A stretch of 64,000 bases of DNA from Alphaproteobacteria bacterium (GTDB lineage: Bacteria > Pseudomonadota > Alphaproteobacteria > UBA8366): NCBI GenBank assembly GCA_021774335.1, contig JAJFJD010000020.1, forward strand, positions 124,001 to 188,000. The letters run 5' to 3'. The notes under the pieces are model-generated. The model was not told where the DNA came from. It was given only the letters and a program-made list of their open reading frames with translations, and ran no database searches. A program made the position numbers and the translations under genes. The first letter of the stretch is position 1. Each line of letters starts with the position of its first letter. Positions 16,785-26,255 of this stretch are shown piece after piece.

Positions 16785-18056
16785 CTAGCCCTCGTATTCC
16801 AGAATATCGAAACCGTTGTTGCGGTCGAGCAGGAAAATCAGGCCGCGCTCGTCCACTTCGACGTCGTTGCTTTGCGGGCTGACCTCGCCCGCAACCGGCT
16901 CGGGGATGAAGGAGCCCACCTCCCGCGGGATTCTCGGGTTCGCCACATCGACGATCCGCAAGCCGCCGCTAAACCAGGTCACGTAGACCAGCGTGCCGTC
17001 GAGCTTCTCGCGGAATTGATGCGCACCGAACCGGCCCGGCGTCCGGCTCCAGGGCGAATCCATCTCGCTGACATGGAAGGTCGAGAGCGGCTGAAAATTG
17101 CCGATGTCGGTCACGTCGAACAGCCACATGCAGGCATGCGCCTGTCCCGGAATATGGTCATGCTCCTCGTCGATGCCGACGGCGATCCGCCGCCCGTCGA
17201 TCGGCGCGTCCAGTGGCATGATCGTATGCGACGGCTCCATGAACGGCGGATGATAGTCGTGCTCGCCGATGAGTTTCGGATTTCGCATGTCGGACACATC
17301 GAGCACCCGGAACCCCGCTTGCCACATCGCGGCCCATAGCTCGTCGCCGACTTTCATCGCGTGATGCAGCCGATTGCTGATGCCCTTCCAGGTCGGCGTT
17401 TCGCCGCCGGCCAGATGCTGTCCCGGCATCCACCAGCGCGACACTTCGGTCGGCTTGGCGGGATCGCGGACGTCGTAGATCACAAGGATGTTGCCGACAT
17501 ATCCCTCCATCTCGGTCGAGATGTAGGCGTAGTTTTCGTCCGCGTCGAATCGGTGGACGCCAACGCCGTGCGTCCGTTCGTGATGGATCAGTTTCGGATT
17601 GGCCTTGTCGGAGATATCCCAAAGCCGGAAGCCGCCGTCGTCATAGCCGAGCTCGCGCGCGGCATCGAGCTCCGCAATTTGATTCTCCGCAACACCGAGT
17701 GCAGACGCCAGTTCGGCATTGCTCGGCGCACGTCCCAGGTCTGCCGCCAGTGACGTTCGAAGATCAGGCAGTTGATCGCCTTTGCGCCGAAAAGTTCGTT
17801 TGTTGCGCTCCATGTTGGTGATCATGATATCGCCGTTAACCCGCACCTTGTGCGAGTGGGAACCGTCGCCGTCGAGCTCAATGGCGCTCACGACGCGCGG
17901 GTTCTTCGGGTCCGACACATCGACGATCGAGGTGCCGTGCGGCGGCTCCATATGACCGATATAGGCATAGTGACCGTCGACGATAACCTGCCCACCGCCC
18001 GGCATATCCATATGAGCGATCCGTTTCACATTGCTGGCAACGGCCTGCTGCGCCAT
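16785..18056 (-). CDS. LVIVD-repeat beta-propeller protein
   Basis: This 423-residue protein is built of LVIVD-type repeats, seen as IVDVSDPKNPRVV, LWDISDKANPKLI, IYDVRDPAKPTEV, VLDVSDMRNPKLI, LFDVTDIGNFQPL and IVDVANPRIPREV, each near the end of a propeller blade. No signal peptide is visible at the N-terminus (MAQQAVASNVKRIAHMDMP), unlike many secreted relatives. Between the first and second repeats lies an inserted helical stretch (about residues 75-130) that does not look like a blade. Function is unknown; such propellers usually bind partners or ligands. It sits 21 bases after tctA and 9 bases before the aldo-keto reductase, so it should be expressed with the transporter. Confidence 0.82.
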   Translation of the reverse strand: MAQQAVASNVKRIAHMDMPGGGQVIVDGHYAYIGHMEPPHGTSIVDVSDPKNPRVVSAIELDGDGSHSHKVRVNGDIMITNMERNKRTFRRKGDQLPDLRTSLAADLGRAPSNAELASALGVAENQIAELDAARELGYDDGGFRLWDISDKANPKLIHHERTHGVGVHRFDADENYAYISTEMEGYVGNILVIYDVRDPAKPTEVSRWWMPGQHLAGGETPTWKGISNRLHHAMKVGDELWAAMWQAGFRVLDVSDMRNPKLIGEHDYHPPFMEPSHTIMPLDAPIDGRRIAVGIDEEHDHIPGQAHACMWLFDVTDIGNFQPLSTFHVSEMDSPWSRTPGRFGAHQFREKLDGTLVYVTWFSGGLRIVDVANPRIPREVGSFIPEPVAGEVSPQSNDVEVDERGLIFLLDRNNGFDILEYEG

Positions 18057-18077
18057 CGTGCGGTCCTTTCCTTTGGG

Positions 18078-19637
18078 TTATTCGGTCGTGCCGCCGAGTT
18101 CCGCCTCCTCGCCGCGGCGTAGGGCTTCCCGCGCGGCGGTCCGCTTCCGCTGGCGTTCCTTGAAATACGGAATCGCTAAGGAGAGTGCGAGGCAAACCCA
18201 TAGGGCATTGCCGATATTGGACGAGAAAATCACCAAGATGTCACCCTGCGACATCTTCAGTGCCCGCAGGAAATATTGCTCCAGCAGCGGTCCGAGAATA
18301 ACACCGATCAGGATAGCGGCGACGTGATAGCCGGTCTTGCGCGCGATATAGCCGATCACTCCAAAGGCCAATGCCAAATACATGTCGAAAACATAGGCGC
18401 GCGGCACGAAAGAACCGACCAGCGTGAAGGAGATGATCACCGGCGCGATATAGATCGTCGAGACCATCGTCACCCGTGACATATAGCGCGCGAGTGGAAA
18501 CACCGTCAGGATCATCAGGAGGTAGGTCACCGTCATCGACGAGAACACGCCATAGGCCAGCAACGGTTTCTGGATGAAGAGATCGGGGCCAACCGTCGTG
18601 CCGTGAAACTGAAGCACGACCAGCATGATCGCAGCCGTCGCGCCGCCTGGAATACCGAGGACAAGCAAGGGCACGAGCGTCCCCGAGGTCACGCCGTTAT
18701 TCGCCGATTCGGGCGCAATCAGACCTTCGATATGGCCGGTGCCGTAGAGCTCGGGCGTCTTGGAAAAAGTCTTCGACTGCTGATAGGCGACGAAGGACGC
18801 AATCGCCGCGCCGGCGCCGGGCACCACGCCGATGACGAGCCCAATGAGGCTCGTCCAGACGATATGCCACCAGCGCTTCAAGGCCTCGCGCGCACCTTCG
18901 AACGTTTCCGCCCATTTGGCGTCGCGCATCAATGCCTTTCCCTTCTCGGACAGGATCGATTCGCCTTCGATAATCAGGAACGCCTCGGAAATCGCGAACA
19001 ATCCCACGAGCGCGGGAATCAGCGGCACGCCGTCGTATAGTTCCAGAAATCCCAAGGTGCCGCGCGGCGTGGCGTAGACGTGATCCGCGCCGATCGCGCC
19101 AATCATCAGCCCGAAGAATCCCGCGATCAGACCTTTCAGCGTATCGCGGGCGGCGATGGTCGCGATGAGAGATATGCCGAACAGCATGATAACGATCATC
19201 TCGACGCTGTGCAGGTAGTACACGACCTGCGCCACATAGGGCATGACGAAGAGCACCACGATCGTGGTCAGCAGCCCGCCGAAGGTCGAGGAGACGAAGG
19301 AGATAGCCAGCGCCTGCGGCCCCTTCCCCTGCTTGGTCATCGGATACCCGTCGAGCGGCGTCGCCGCCGCCCCGGCCGTGCCCGGAATATTGACGAGGAT
19401 CGCCGGAATGCCGGCCCCCATCCGCGACGAGCAATAGAGCGCCACCATGAAGACCAACCCGACCTCTTCACCCATCGCAAGTGTCAGCGGCAGAAGAATG
19501 ATGATCGTGTTGGCGGCGCTGAACCCCGGGATCGCACCGACGATCAAGCCGAGGAAGATGGCGGGAATGATGACCCACCAAAAACTGAAGGTATGGGCAA
19601 ATAACTCTACAAAGAAGGGAAAGCCGACGTCGTCCAT
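18078..19637 (-). CDS. tctA: Tripartite tricarboxylate transporter permease TctA
   Basis: This 519-residue integral membrane protein has the TctA-family signature near the N-terminus (IFLGLIVGAIPGFSAANT) and the duplicated GVVPGAGAAIASFVAY segment in the second half. The many hydrophobic segments fit about 12 membrane helices. It forms the large channel subunit of a solute-binding-protein-dependent secondary carrier for citrate-like and other carboxylates. The start ATG lies one base after the tctB stop; the LVIVD gene follows after 21 bases. Confidence 0.93.
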   Translation of the reverse strand: MDDVGFPFFVELFAHTFSFWWVIIPAIFLGLIVGAIPGFSAANTIIILLPLTLAMGEEVGLVFMVALYCSSRMGAGIPAILVNIPGTAGAAATPLDGYPMTKQGKGPQALAISFVSSTFGGLLTTIVVLFVMPYVAQVVYYLHSVEMIVIMLFGISLIATIAARDTLKGLIAGFFGLMIGAIGADHVYATPRGTLGFLELYDGVPLIPALVGLFAISEAFLIIEGESILSEKGKALMRDAKWAETFEGAREALKRWWHIVWTSLIGLVIGVVPGAGAAIASFVAYQQSKTFSKTPELYGTGHIEGLIAPESANNGVTSGTLVPLLVLGIPGGATAAIMLVVLQFHGTTVGPDLFIQKPLLAYGVFSSMTVTYLLMILTVFPLARYMSRVTMVSTIYIAPVIISFTLVGSFVPRAYVFDMYLALAFGVIGYIARKTGYHVAAILIGVILGPLLEQYFLRALKMSQGDILVIFSSNIGNALWVCLALSLAIPYFKERQRKRTAAREALRRGEEAELGGTTE

Positions 19638-19638
19638 A

Positions 19639-20175
19639 TCAGCCCCCGCCCACGGACGCGGTCAGCGCCTTGAACACTTGCTCGAAGGGGCCTTCGGGGA
19701 ACCGTCGCTTGAAGGCCACGACGAAAAGCAGATAGCCCCCGACGGACAGAACGACCGACAGGACCAGAATCAGCCGCTTGTTCGCACGCTCCCACCCGGA
19801 TAGCAGCGACATGCCCAAGAAGATGAACAAGAACGTCGTGATCGTGAAACCGAGCCAGTCGATGAAAAAGATGTAGGCCAGCGTGAGCGCAAACAGTGCG
19901 AAGCGGCGTGGTGCGATCGCTCTCGGCGCCAACAATCCCCCCATGCGCAGGTCGGCTTGACCGCGTGCAACCCGAACCCCCGTGATGACCATAAACGCGG
20001 CCGACAGCCCCAGCAGGATCGAACCCACGAAAAATGCACTGACCTGGGCGGTCCAGGGCGAATCGATGATGGTCGAAAAATAGTAGAGCGTGAAAAGGAT
20101 AGCTGCGACGGGAATTATCAGATCAGGGCCAAGCGACTTCTTGCCCGGCCCATCGGGCGAAGGCTCAACGGACAT
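19639..20175 (-). CDS. tctB: Tripartite tricarboxylate transporter small membrane subunit TctB
   Basis: This 178-residue protein has four hydrophobic segments and a charged N-terminus, the layout of TctB. It lies between tctC and tctA in the usual C-B-A order on the minus strand, with a single base separating it from tctA. TctB pairs with TctA in the inner membrane; it is poorly conserved, so context carries much of the assignment. Confidence 0.87.
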   Translation of the reverse strand: MSVEPSPDGPGKKSLGPDLIIPVAAILFTLYYFSTIIDSPWTAQVSAFFVGSILLGLSAAFMVITGVRVARGQADLRMGGLLAPRAIAPRRFALFALTLAYIFFIDWLGFTITTFLFIFLGMSLLSGWERANKRLILVLSVVLSVGGYLLFVVAFKRRFPEGPFEQVFKALTASVGGG

Positions 20176-20343
20176 TTTGTACCCTTCCCTGTATCACATT
20201 GAACTGTCTGGGACGGCGACTATCGGGGGAATGCCAGCAGGGTCGACTGCGCTGACTGCGCATAAACCCCAGGTGCCATTCGGACGAGACCGGCGACCCA
20301 TGCAAAGCATCGGCCGCCGGTTAGGTCACCAAAGATCCGCCGC

Positions 20344-21381
20344 TCAGGCCTTACCGCTCAGCAGGTCTTTATACTGTTCACCGATCGCCATGATGTTCTT
20401 GGCATAATCGGCGCACTCCTTCGGATCGCCATAGCGAATCAGCTCCCATGGGGCCTTGGCTTTCTTGACCGCAGCCTTGTAGTCCGGGTCCTTAAAGACC
20501 TTTTCTGCGGTTTCCTGCAGAATCTTGAAACGATCCGGATGCTTGTTGACCGCTTCGGTCTTGATCGCGAAGGCACGGGCCGACACAAGCGGCGGCAGTT
20601 TCATGCCGAAATGCTTGTTGGCCAGCGGCGCGTTGTAGAGCCGCTTCATCAGGTCTTCGCTATAGGTCTGGTCGTCGAAGATGAGGGTCGTACGGAACGC
20701 CTTGTAGCGCTTCGCCGATCCGGACAACGGCAGCGCGCCGAAATCCATTTCGCCCGACTTGACGCCGGCATAGGTGTTCTTGCCGCCCGACAGCGGAATT
20801 AGATTGAACTTAGCGCCGGTATGCCGCGCGAGGGCCAGCACGCCAAGCGACGCGGGATGCGCGATCCGGCTCACGCCGACGTTCAATGTGCGCTTCTTGC
20901 CTTCCGCAACAATGTCGTCGATCGTCTTGAACTTGCTGCGCTTCGCATCGACGAAAATACAACTCGGATCGACGTCGACCCGGTTGAAATAGACATAGTC
21001 GCCCGGGAATTTGAACCCGGTCGGTTTCTTGACGACCCAGTTCAGCGTCTCGGGGCCCATATTGCCGAACAACAGCGTGTAGCAGTCCGGCTTGGCGATC
21101 CCCATGTATTTCTGATAGCCGACACGACCAGCCGCGCCGGGAAAGAAGGACGCTTCCATATCGGTCTTGAGATACTTCTTCCACACGCTCCAGAAAGCCC
21201 GGAGGTTCCGGTCGGCGCCGCCGCCTTCGCGCGTCGCGACCATGACGCTCAGATTCCGCGATGGAAATGTATCGGCGAAAGCGCTCGCCAAGGGTGACGC
21301 TGTCAGCGCCGCGCCGCCAACGGCGGCTGCGCTTCCCTGCAGCATGGTGCGGCGATCAAGGGTGAATTTTCCCGATGTCAT
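20344..21381 (-). CDS. tctC: Tripartite tricarboxylate transporter solute-binding protein TctC (Tat-type leader)
   Basis: This 345-residue periplasmic binding protein starts with a twin-arginine-type leader: DRRTMLQG at residues 9-16, a hydrophobic stretch, and a likely cleavage after ASAFA. The mature part begins FPSRNLSVMVATREGGGADR, matching the first binding-site region of TctC proteins. The ligand is a carboxylate, not defined by sequence. It is the first gene of tctCBA, with a 168-base gap before tctB, which is often where extra binding-protein mRNA is set apart from permease mRNA. Confidence 0.88.
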   Translation of the reverse strand: MTSGKFTLDRRTMLQGSAAAVGGAALTASPLASAFADTFPSRNLSVMVATREGGGADRNLRAFWSVWKKYLKTDMEASFFPGAAGRVGYQKYMGIAKPDCYTLLFGNMGPETLNWVVKKPTGFKFPGDYVYFNRVDVDPSCIFVDAKRSKFKTIDDIVAEGKKRTLNVGVSRIAHPASLGVLALARHTGAKFNLIPLSGGKNTYAGVKSGEMDFGALPLSGSAKRYKAFRTTLIFDDQTYSEDLMKRLYNAPLANKHFGMKLPPLVSARAFAIKTEAVNKHPDRFKILQETAEKVFKDPDYKAAVKKAKAPWELIRYGDPKECADYAKNIMAIGEQYKDLLSGKA

Positions 21382-21639
21382 AAATCATTCCTCCACTATT
21401 CGAGTTGCGCGCGCTGCTTTATCTTCAAGTCTTTTTCTGCGCACTAATTTTTGCGCTACCGCCAAGCGGCACGTTCTTGTTTTCACAAGAATGCTAGGCC
21501 GTGAAGATGGGGGGAGGCAAGCAGTTTGACCGAATCAGCGTAACCGATCCGCGGGAAACCATTGCGGTGTCTGTGAATCACCGACTCATTACAAACTGAC
21601 AGGGGCAAGCTCCTTAGGCGCAGCAGCGGTAGCTGGATA

Positions 21640-22596
21640 CTAGTGCAGCTTCTTGCGCAGCGTGTTCAGGCTACCGCCCCGCTTCACCGACCCGGGCAAA
21701 TCATGCCCGACCACATCTTCGGCCAGTCGCGCCGCGTCCAAAAGCGCCTCGAGATCGATGCCGGTATCGATCCCCATTTCCTGGCACATGAAGACAAGGT
21801 CCTCGGTGCACACGTTGCCGGCAGCCCCTTTGTGACCGGCAAAGGGACAACCGCCTAAACCGGCGACGCTCGAATCGAAACTGTCGACGCCCATCTGCAG
21901 CCCGGCATAGGCATTCGCGACACCAAGGCCGCGGGTATCGTGAAGATGCAGCGTAATCCGCCAATCGGGCCAGCGGTCACGCACGGCGCCCACGACCTGC
22001 TTGACCGATTCCGGCGTCGCCCAGGCCATGGTGTCCGCCAAGGACAAAATGTCGACCTTCACGTCGTTTTCGTCCGCGATGCGGCGAATGGACTCGGCCT
22101 GCTCGATCACTTTCGCTATCGGTACGTCGCCTTCGAAATTGCAGCCGAACGCCGCCATCATCGAACCGCGGAAATAAGTGATGCCGTGCTCCTTATAGAG
22201 CGCGATCTGATTGTGCTGGACCTTTTCGTTGTCCGCATAACCGCGGTTCTGGTTCAACTTCATGAAGGTTTCCGAGGCCGACGTGCCAATTGACCCTTTC
22301 AGGAATAACCCCTCCGCCGCCAAGGCGCGCTCCAGGCCTCGTTCGTTAAGCCACAGCGCCGTGTAGCGTACGCCCTCGCGCCGGGCGATCCCCGAGACGA
22401 CATTCTCGACATCGGCCCATCCGGGTACGCGTTTCGGATTCACGTAGGAACCGACCTGGATTTCACCCAACCCAGTCTCGGACAGGGCATCGATCAGTTC
22501 GATCTTTCGCTCGGTCGAAATTGGACCTTTTTCGAACTGGAAGCCCTCGCGCGGGCCCTCTTCTTGTACATCGATACGCTGCGGTAGATCAGACAT
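21640..22596 (-). CDS. Hydroxymethylglutaryl-CoA lyase family protein
   Basis: The start is set at the ATG at 22596 (MSDLPQRIDV), preceded by GAGG; the open frame runs 30 codons further without a better site. The 318-residue TIM-barrel protein has the N-terminal EGPREGFQFE loop (in place of the usual DGLQ-type loop), a metal-ligand pair in LHLHDTRGLGVANA and the HMG-CoA lyase signature GLGGCPFAGHKGAAGN with its catalytic Cys. These enzymes split 3-hydroxy-3-methylglutaryl-CoA or related 3-hydroxyacyl-CoAs to acetyl-CoA plus an oxo acid. The context of transporters and CoA-ester enzymes suggests it ends a carboxylate breakdown route. It is divergent from the second TTT system. Confidence 0.87.
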   Translation of the reverse strand: MSDLPQRIDVQEEGPREGFQFEKGPISTERKIELIDALSETGLGEIQVGSYVNPKRVPGWADVENVVSGIARREGVRYTALWLNERGLERALAAEGLFLKGSIGTSASETFMKLNQNRGYADNEKVQHNQIALYKEHGITYFRGSMMAAFGCNFEGDVPIAKVIEQAESIRRIADENDVKVDILSLADTMAWATPESVKQVVGAVRDRWPDWRITLHLHDTRGLGVANAYAGLQMGVDSFDSSVAGLGGCPFAGHKGAAGNVCTEDLVFMCQEMGIDTGIDLEALLDAARLAEDVVGHDLPGSVKRGGSLNTLRKKLH

Positions 22597-22977
22597 GTTT
22601 GCCTCGGATTGGTCTCTTGGTTCGATTCGGCTTGTAGCGGCATTGCAGTGCCTCAACGGCCCGAATGTCAAGCGAGCCACAGGCAATGTAAATTGAAATA
22701 ATCATAAGTTGATCCAACAATGTAATACCGCAATCTTAAGAGGGCATTCCGTCGTCACAGCAACGGTGCAGCACCGTTTTCCGGCGAATTTGACGCCAGC
22801 ATCCGCAGTACACTTGCCACATGCAAGAAATGTTGTTTAACGTGTCAATATGTATCGGAGGTGTCGATTGTCTGGAGAGACTCGCGCATTAGGCGTCGAG
22901 GTGCCGTTTAAGGTACACTCCGAAAATTCAATCGGCATAATTTGTATGTCGAACTTCGACAGGGAGGTTTGTAAGTA
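22597..22977. other. Divergent intergenic region between HMG-CoA-lyase-like and tctC-like genes
   Basis: This 381-base gap is less GC-rich than its flanks and should hold both promoters. The only symmetric element I noted is GTTG-ATC-CAAC at 22708-22718. A CATAAT hexamer near 22936-22941 could be a -10 element for the tctC-like gene, with no clear -35. No convincing open frame or tRNA is seen. Confidence 0.5.
22708..22718. promoter_or_regulatory. Small inverted repeat, possible operator
   Basis: GTTG, a 3-base spacer and CAAC form a short dyad within the divergent gap. GATCCAA-type sequences occur in operators of some GntR-family regulators of organic-acid catabolism. This resemblance is loose, and no GntR gene is in the window. 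Confidence 0.2.
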
Positions 22978-24108
22978 ATGTTAAAGAAAATGACGCTTGG
23001 CGGCGTGGCGGGAGCCTTTGCCATCGCTGCCGCGGCAGTCGGTATTACGGCGGTTCCCGCCCAGGATGCCGTTGCTGCCGATTTCTCAGGTAAGCGCATC
23101 ACCATTATCGTGCCGTTCAACGAAGGTGGCGGAACCGATAGCTACACGCGCTTCATGCAGCCGTTCTTCACGAAATATCTTCCGGGCAACCCGAAGATTC
23201 TGGTCGTGAACAAGCCGGGCGCCGGTGGCATCCTCGGCGGGAACTATTTCCAGAACAGGGCCAAGCCGAACGGCGAGACGGTCTTTGCGCTGTCCACCTC
23301 GACCATTTCGAACTACGCGCTCGGCGATCCGCGCGTGAAGTTCAAACTGAACGAGTTCATTCCCATCATTCTGTCGCCGCGTGGCATTACGCAGTATGTG
23401 CGGAAGGATCTCGGCATTCAGAACGAGAAGACCATCAAGGCCAAGATCGCGAAGATGCGGTCCTTTACGCCGGACGAGTTGATCTTCGGTGGCAAGACGC
23501 CGACGTCAGGCGGCCTGAACCTGCGTGTCGCGCTGAGCCTGCTCGGCATCGAGGTCAAGAGTGTCTGGGGCATGAAGGGTAATGGCCCGATGGCGCTTGC
23601 CTTCGAACGCGGCGAGTTCACGGTTAACTACGACAATTCTCTGTCGTTCAAGAACAACCGCAAGAAGCTGATTGCGGACGGTATCGCAGTTCCGCTGTAC
23701 ACGCTCGGCGTGGTCAATGCGGACGGTAAAGTCGTGCGGGACCCCGCGCTTCCGAACGTTCCGCATTTCTTGGAAGTCTACAAAGAGGTTAACGGCAAAG
23801 ACCCGAGTGGCGACGCCTACGAAGCATGGTATTCGCTCTATCAGATGAGTGTGACCATGTCGAAGTCCTGGAACCTGCCGGCCGGCACGCCGAAGGACAT
23901 CGTCGAAGCGTTCCGCACGGCGGCGAAGAAAATGCTGAAAGACCCGAAATTCCTGGAAAGAAAGGAAAAGATGTTCGGGGCCTATCCGCAAACGATTGGC
24001 GACGGCGCATACGCAATTCGCGATGCCGCTACGACCCTTTCACCGACCGCCAAAGGCTGGCTCGGCAAATACGTCAAAGCCCGCTACGGCGTGACTCTCG
24101 GCAAGTAA
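22978..24108 (+). CDS. TctC-family solute-binding protein of the second TTT system
   Basis: This 376-residue protein has a Sec-type signal peptide (a positively charged MLKKM start, an alanine-rich core and cleavage near AVAA/DFSG). The mature domain begins KRITIIVPFNEGGGTDSY and has the VNKPGAGGILGG loop, both characteristic of TctC/BugT binding proteins. It is divergent enough from the first TctC in this window to bind a different ligand. A strong hairpin follows the stop, and the fused permease gene starts 146 bases later, so the binding protein is probably made in excess of the permease. Confidence 0.85.
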   Translation: MLKKMTLGGVAGAFAIAAAAVGITAVPAQDAVAADFSGKRITIIVPFNEGGGTDSYTRFMQPFFTKYLPGNPKILVVNKPGAGGILGGNYFQNRAKPNGETVFALSTSTISNYALGDPRVKFKLNEFIPIILSPRGITQYVRKDLGIQNEKTIKAKIAKMRSFTPDELIFGGKTPTSGGLNLRVALSLLGIEVKSVWGMKGNGPMALAFERGEFTVNYDNSLSFKNNRKKLIADGIAVPLYTLGVVNADGKVVRDPALPNVPHFLEVYKEVNGKDPSGDAYEAWYSLYQMSVTMSKSWNLPAGTPKDIVEAFRTAAKKMLKDPKFLERKEKMFGAYPQTIGDGAYAIRDAATTLSPTAKGWLGKYVKARYGVTLGK

Positions 24109-24135
24109 GTCGAAAGTCATTGATTAACCTAAGTT

Positions 24136-24167
24136 CCAACGCCCGGCGGTTTTCCGCCGGGCGTTGG
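24136..24167 (+). terminator. Strong stem-loop between binding protein and fused permease
   Basis: A perfect 14-bp stem (24136-24149 with 24154-24167) encloses a TTTT loop, 28 bases after the tctC-like stop. No long T run follows directly, so it may act as an mRNA-stabilising or partial-termination element inside the operon. Confidence 0.65.
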
Positions 24168-24254
24168 GGCATAGTGCTTAGATTAAATAACGTAAAAAAA
24201 TCGCACCGCATCTTCGAGCTATGCTCAGACAAGCGGTAAGCTAGGAAAACGGCC

Positions 24255-26228
24255 ATGCCTGAAATTGATTTCTTTTTCCAAGCCCTTACGGACATGTTTA
24301 CGCCGACCCATCTGTTCTTTCTGTTTTTGGGGACAATCTTGGGCCTTATCGTGGGTATTCTGCCGGGACTTGGCGGCATTGCCGGCTTGTCGATCATCCT
24401 GCCGTTCATCTTCGGCATGGAAGAATCGCATGCGCTTTCCATGATGATCGGATTGCTCGCTCCAACCACCACATCAGACACATTTCCATCCGTGCTCATG
24501 GGAATACCCGGTACCGCGGGATCGCAAGCGACGGTCGTGGACGGTTTCCCGATGTCCAAGCGCGGCGAAGGTGCGCGGGCGCTCGGCGCCGCGTTCACCG
24601 CGTCGCTCTTCGGCGGCCTGTTCGGCGCGATGGTCCTGACGGGCGCAATTTTCGCCGCCCGACCAATCATTCTCGCCATGGGCTTCGGCGAGCAGCTTCT
24701 CCTTATCGTTCTGGCGCTCAGCATGATCGGCATGCTGACCGGCACCAGCGCCCTTAAAGGGCTCGCGACCTGCACCTTCGGCTTGTTGCTCGGCAGCATC
24801 GGCGCCGCGCCGGCCACCGGCGAATTCCGCATGACGATGGGATCCATCTATCTCAGCGAAGGTATTCCCATCGTGATTATCGGCCTCGGCATGTTCGCGC
24901 TGCCGGAAATCGTCGACCTGCTTCGCCGCGGTTCTGCAATCTCTGAAACAGGAACGCTCGGCAAGGGCTGGGTGCAGGGCTTTAAAGACGCATTTGAGCA
25001 TAAATGGATCGTCCTTCGTTGTGCCGTCATCGGCTGTATCGTCGGTGCTCTGCCCGGTCTCGGCGGGTCGGTCGTCGACTGGATTGCCTATGGCCATGTG
25101 GTTCAAACCACCAAAGATCGCGAAGGATTCGGCAAAGGCGACATTCGTGGCGTGCTCGCGCCAGAAGCCGCCAACAACGCCAAGGAAGGCGGTGCGCTGA
25201 TTCCGACCCTGCTGTTCGGCATTCCCGGATCGGGCAGCATGGCTATCCTGCTCGGCGGATTTATCCTAGTCGGCGTCGAACCCGGCATCACGATGATCAC
25301 CGAACATCTCAACCTTACTTTCGTGATGATCTGGTCGCTGGCCTTGGCCAACGTCATCGGTGCAGGCCTCTGTCTCGCCTTGGCCAACTACGTGGCCCTG
25401 CTGACAACGATCCGGTATGCGCTCCTGGCGCCGTTCATGATCATGCTGATCTTCTTCGCAGCCTTCCAGGCAACACGCGATTGGCAGGACCTGATCGCCC
25501 TGTTCGTCGTGGGTACTCTGGGCTGCTTCATGAAGCGGTTCGGCTGGTCGCGGCCGGCGCTGTTGATCGGCTACTTCCTGGCACCCCGCCTGGAGCCGAA
25601 GATCTATCAGGCAGCCCAGGTCTACGGCTGGACCTTCTTCGAACGCCCGATCGTGATCGTGCTATTTATCCTTACGGTCCTCTCGATCTATTCGGCGTGG
25701 CGCTTCTCGCCGAACCGCGGCAAGACCTATGAGCAGGAGGGGCCGCACGGCTTCGGCGACAAAAAACCACAGCTCATGTTTGCAGGGGCCGTCGTTGCCT
25801 TTGCAGTATTCGCGCTGGTCGACAGTTTCCAATATCACCCACGCGGCGCCGTCTTCCCGATGGCCGTTTCGGCGATCTGTCTGGCCCTATCGATCCCGCT
25901 GATCTTATCTATTCTGCGGCAGAAAGCTGCGGATGCCGTGCTCTATGACAACGAACGTGGTCTAGTCGTCGACCAAAACCCGTATCACTACCTGGGCTGG
26001 ATCATCGTCATGTTGGCGATTGTGGGCCTTGTTGGCTTCCCGATCGGCTGCGCCCTGTTCATCTTCATCTTCATTACGAAGAAAGCGGAAGGCTCGATGC
26101 TCCGGAACGCGATCCTGGGAATCGCAGGCGTGTCATTCCTCGGCATCATGTCGCACTTCCTGACCCTGCGCTATCCGCCGGGTCTGCTACAGGCAGTCGT
26201 CGAGATGCCATGGTGGCTGGGCGGCTAA
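24255..26228 (+). CDS. Fused TctA-TctB permease of a tripartite tricarboxylate transporter
   Basis: This 657-residue membrane protein has a TctA domain in residues 1-500 (GLIVGILPGLGGIAGLSIIL near the N-terminus and GALPGLGGSVVDWIAYGHVV in the second half). A TctB-like domain occupies about residues 510-657, with four hydrophobic segments and the YHPRGAVFPMAVSAI start typical of TctB. Usually these are two genes, as in the tctBA pair at 18-20 kb here. Fusion fixes a 1:1 ratio and is known in some TTT systems. It pairs with the binding protein encoded just upstream, and a bidirectional terminator separates it from the convergent MmgE/PrpD gene. Confidence 0.88.
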   Translation: MPEIDFFFQALTDMFTPTHLFFLFLGTILGLIVGILPGLGGIAGLSIILPFIFGMEESHALSMMIGLLAPTTTSDTFPSVLMGIPGTAGSQATVVDGFPMSKRGEGARALGAAFTASLFGGLFGAMVLTGAIFAARPIILAMGFGEQLLLIVLALSMIGMLTGTSALKGLATCTFGLLLGSIGAAPATGEFRMTMGSIYLSEGIPIVIIGLGMFALPEIVDLLRRGSAISETGTLGKGWVQGFKDAFEHKWIVLRCAVIGCIVGALPGLGGSVVDWIAYGHVVQTTKDREGFGKGDIRGVLAPEAANNAKEGGALIPTLLFGIPGSGSMAILLGGFILVGVEPGITMITEHLNLTFVMIWSLALANVIGAGLCLALANYVALLTTIRYALLAPFMIMLIFFAAFQATRDWQDLIALFVVGTLGCFMKRFGWSRPALLIGYFLAPRLEPKIYQAAQVYGWTFFERPIVIVLFILTVLSIYSAWRFSPNRGKTYEQEGPHGFGDKKPQLMFAGAVVAFAVFALVDSFQYHPRGAVFPMAVSAICLALSIPLILSILRQKAADAVLYDNERGLVVDQNPYHYLGWIIVMLAIVGLVGFPIGCALFIFIFITKKAEGSMLRNAILGIAGVSFLGIMSHFLTLRYPPGLLQAVVEMPWWLGG

Positions 26229-26255
26229 AGCTAGGCGGCCTAAAGAACACCAAAG

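Noticed and set aside
16785-18056. Reading the LVIVD protein's helical insert as a sigma factor
   Set aside because: No other sigma regions are present and the rest is a beta-propeller; the resemblance is limited to one short segment.
22855-22920. Glycine-riboswitch-like sequence (GGAGAGACTC) before the second tctC
   Set aside because: Only the opening motif resembles it; the conserved core and the second half are not found, and no glycine gene follows.
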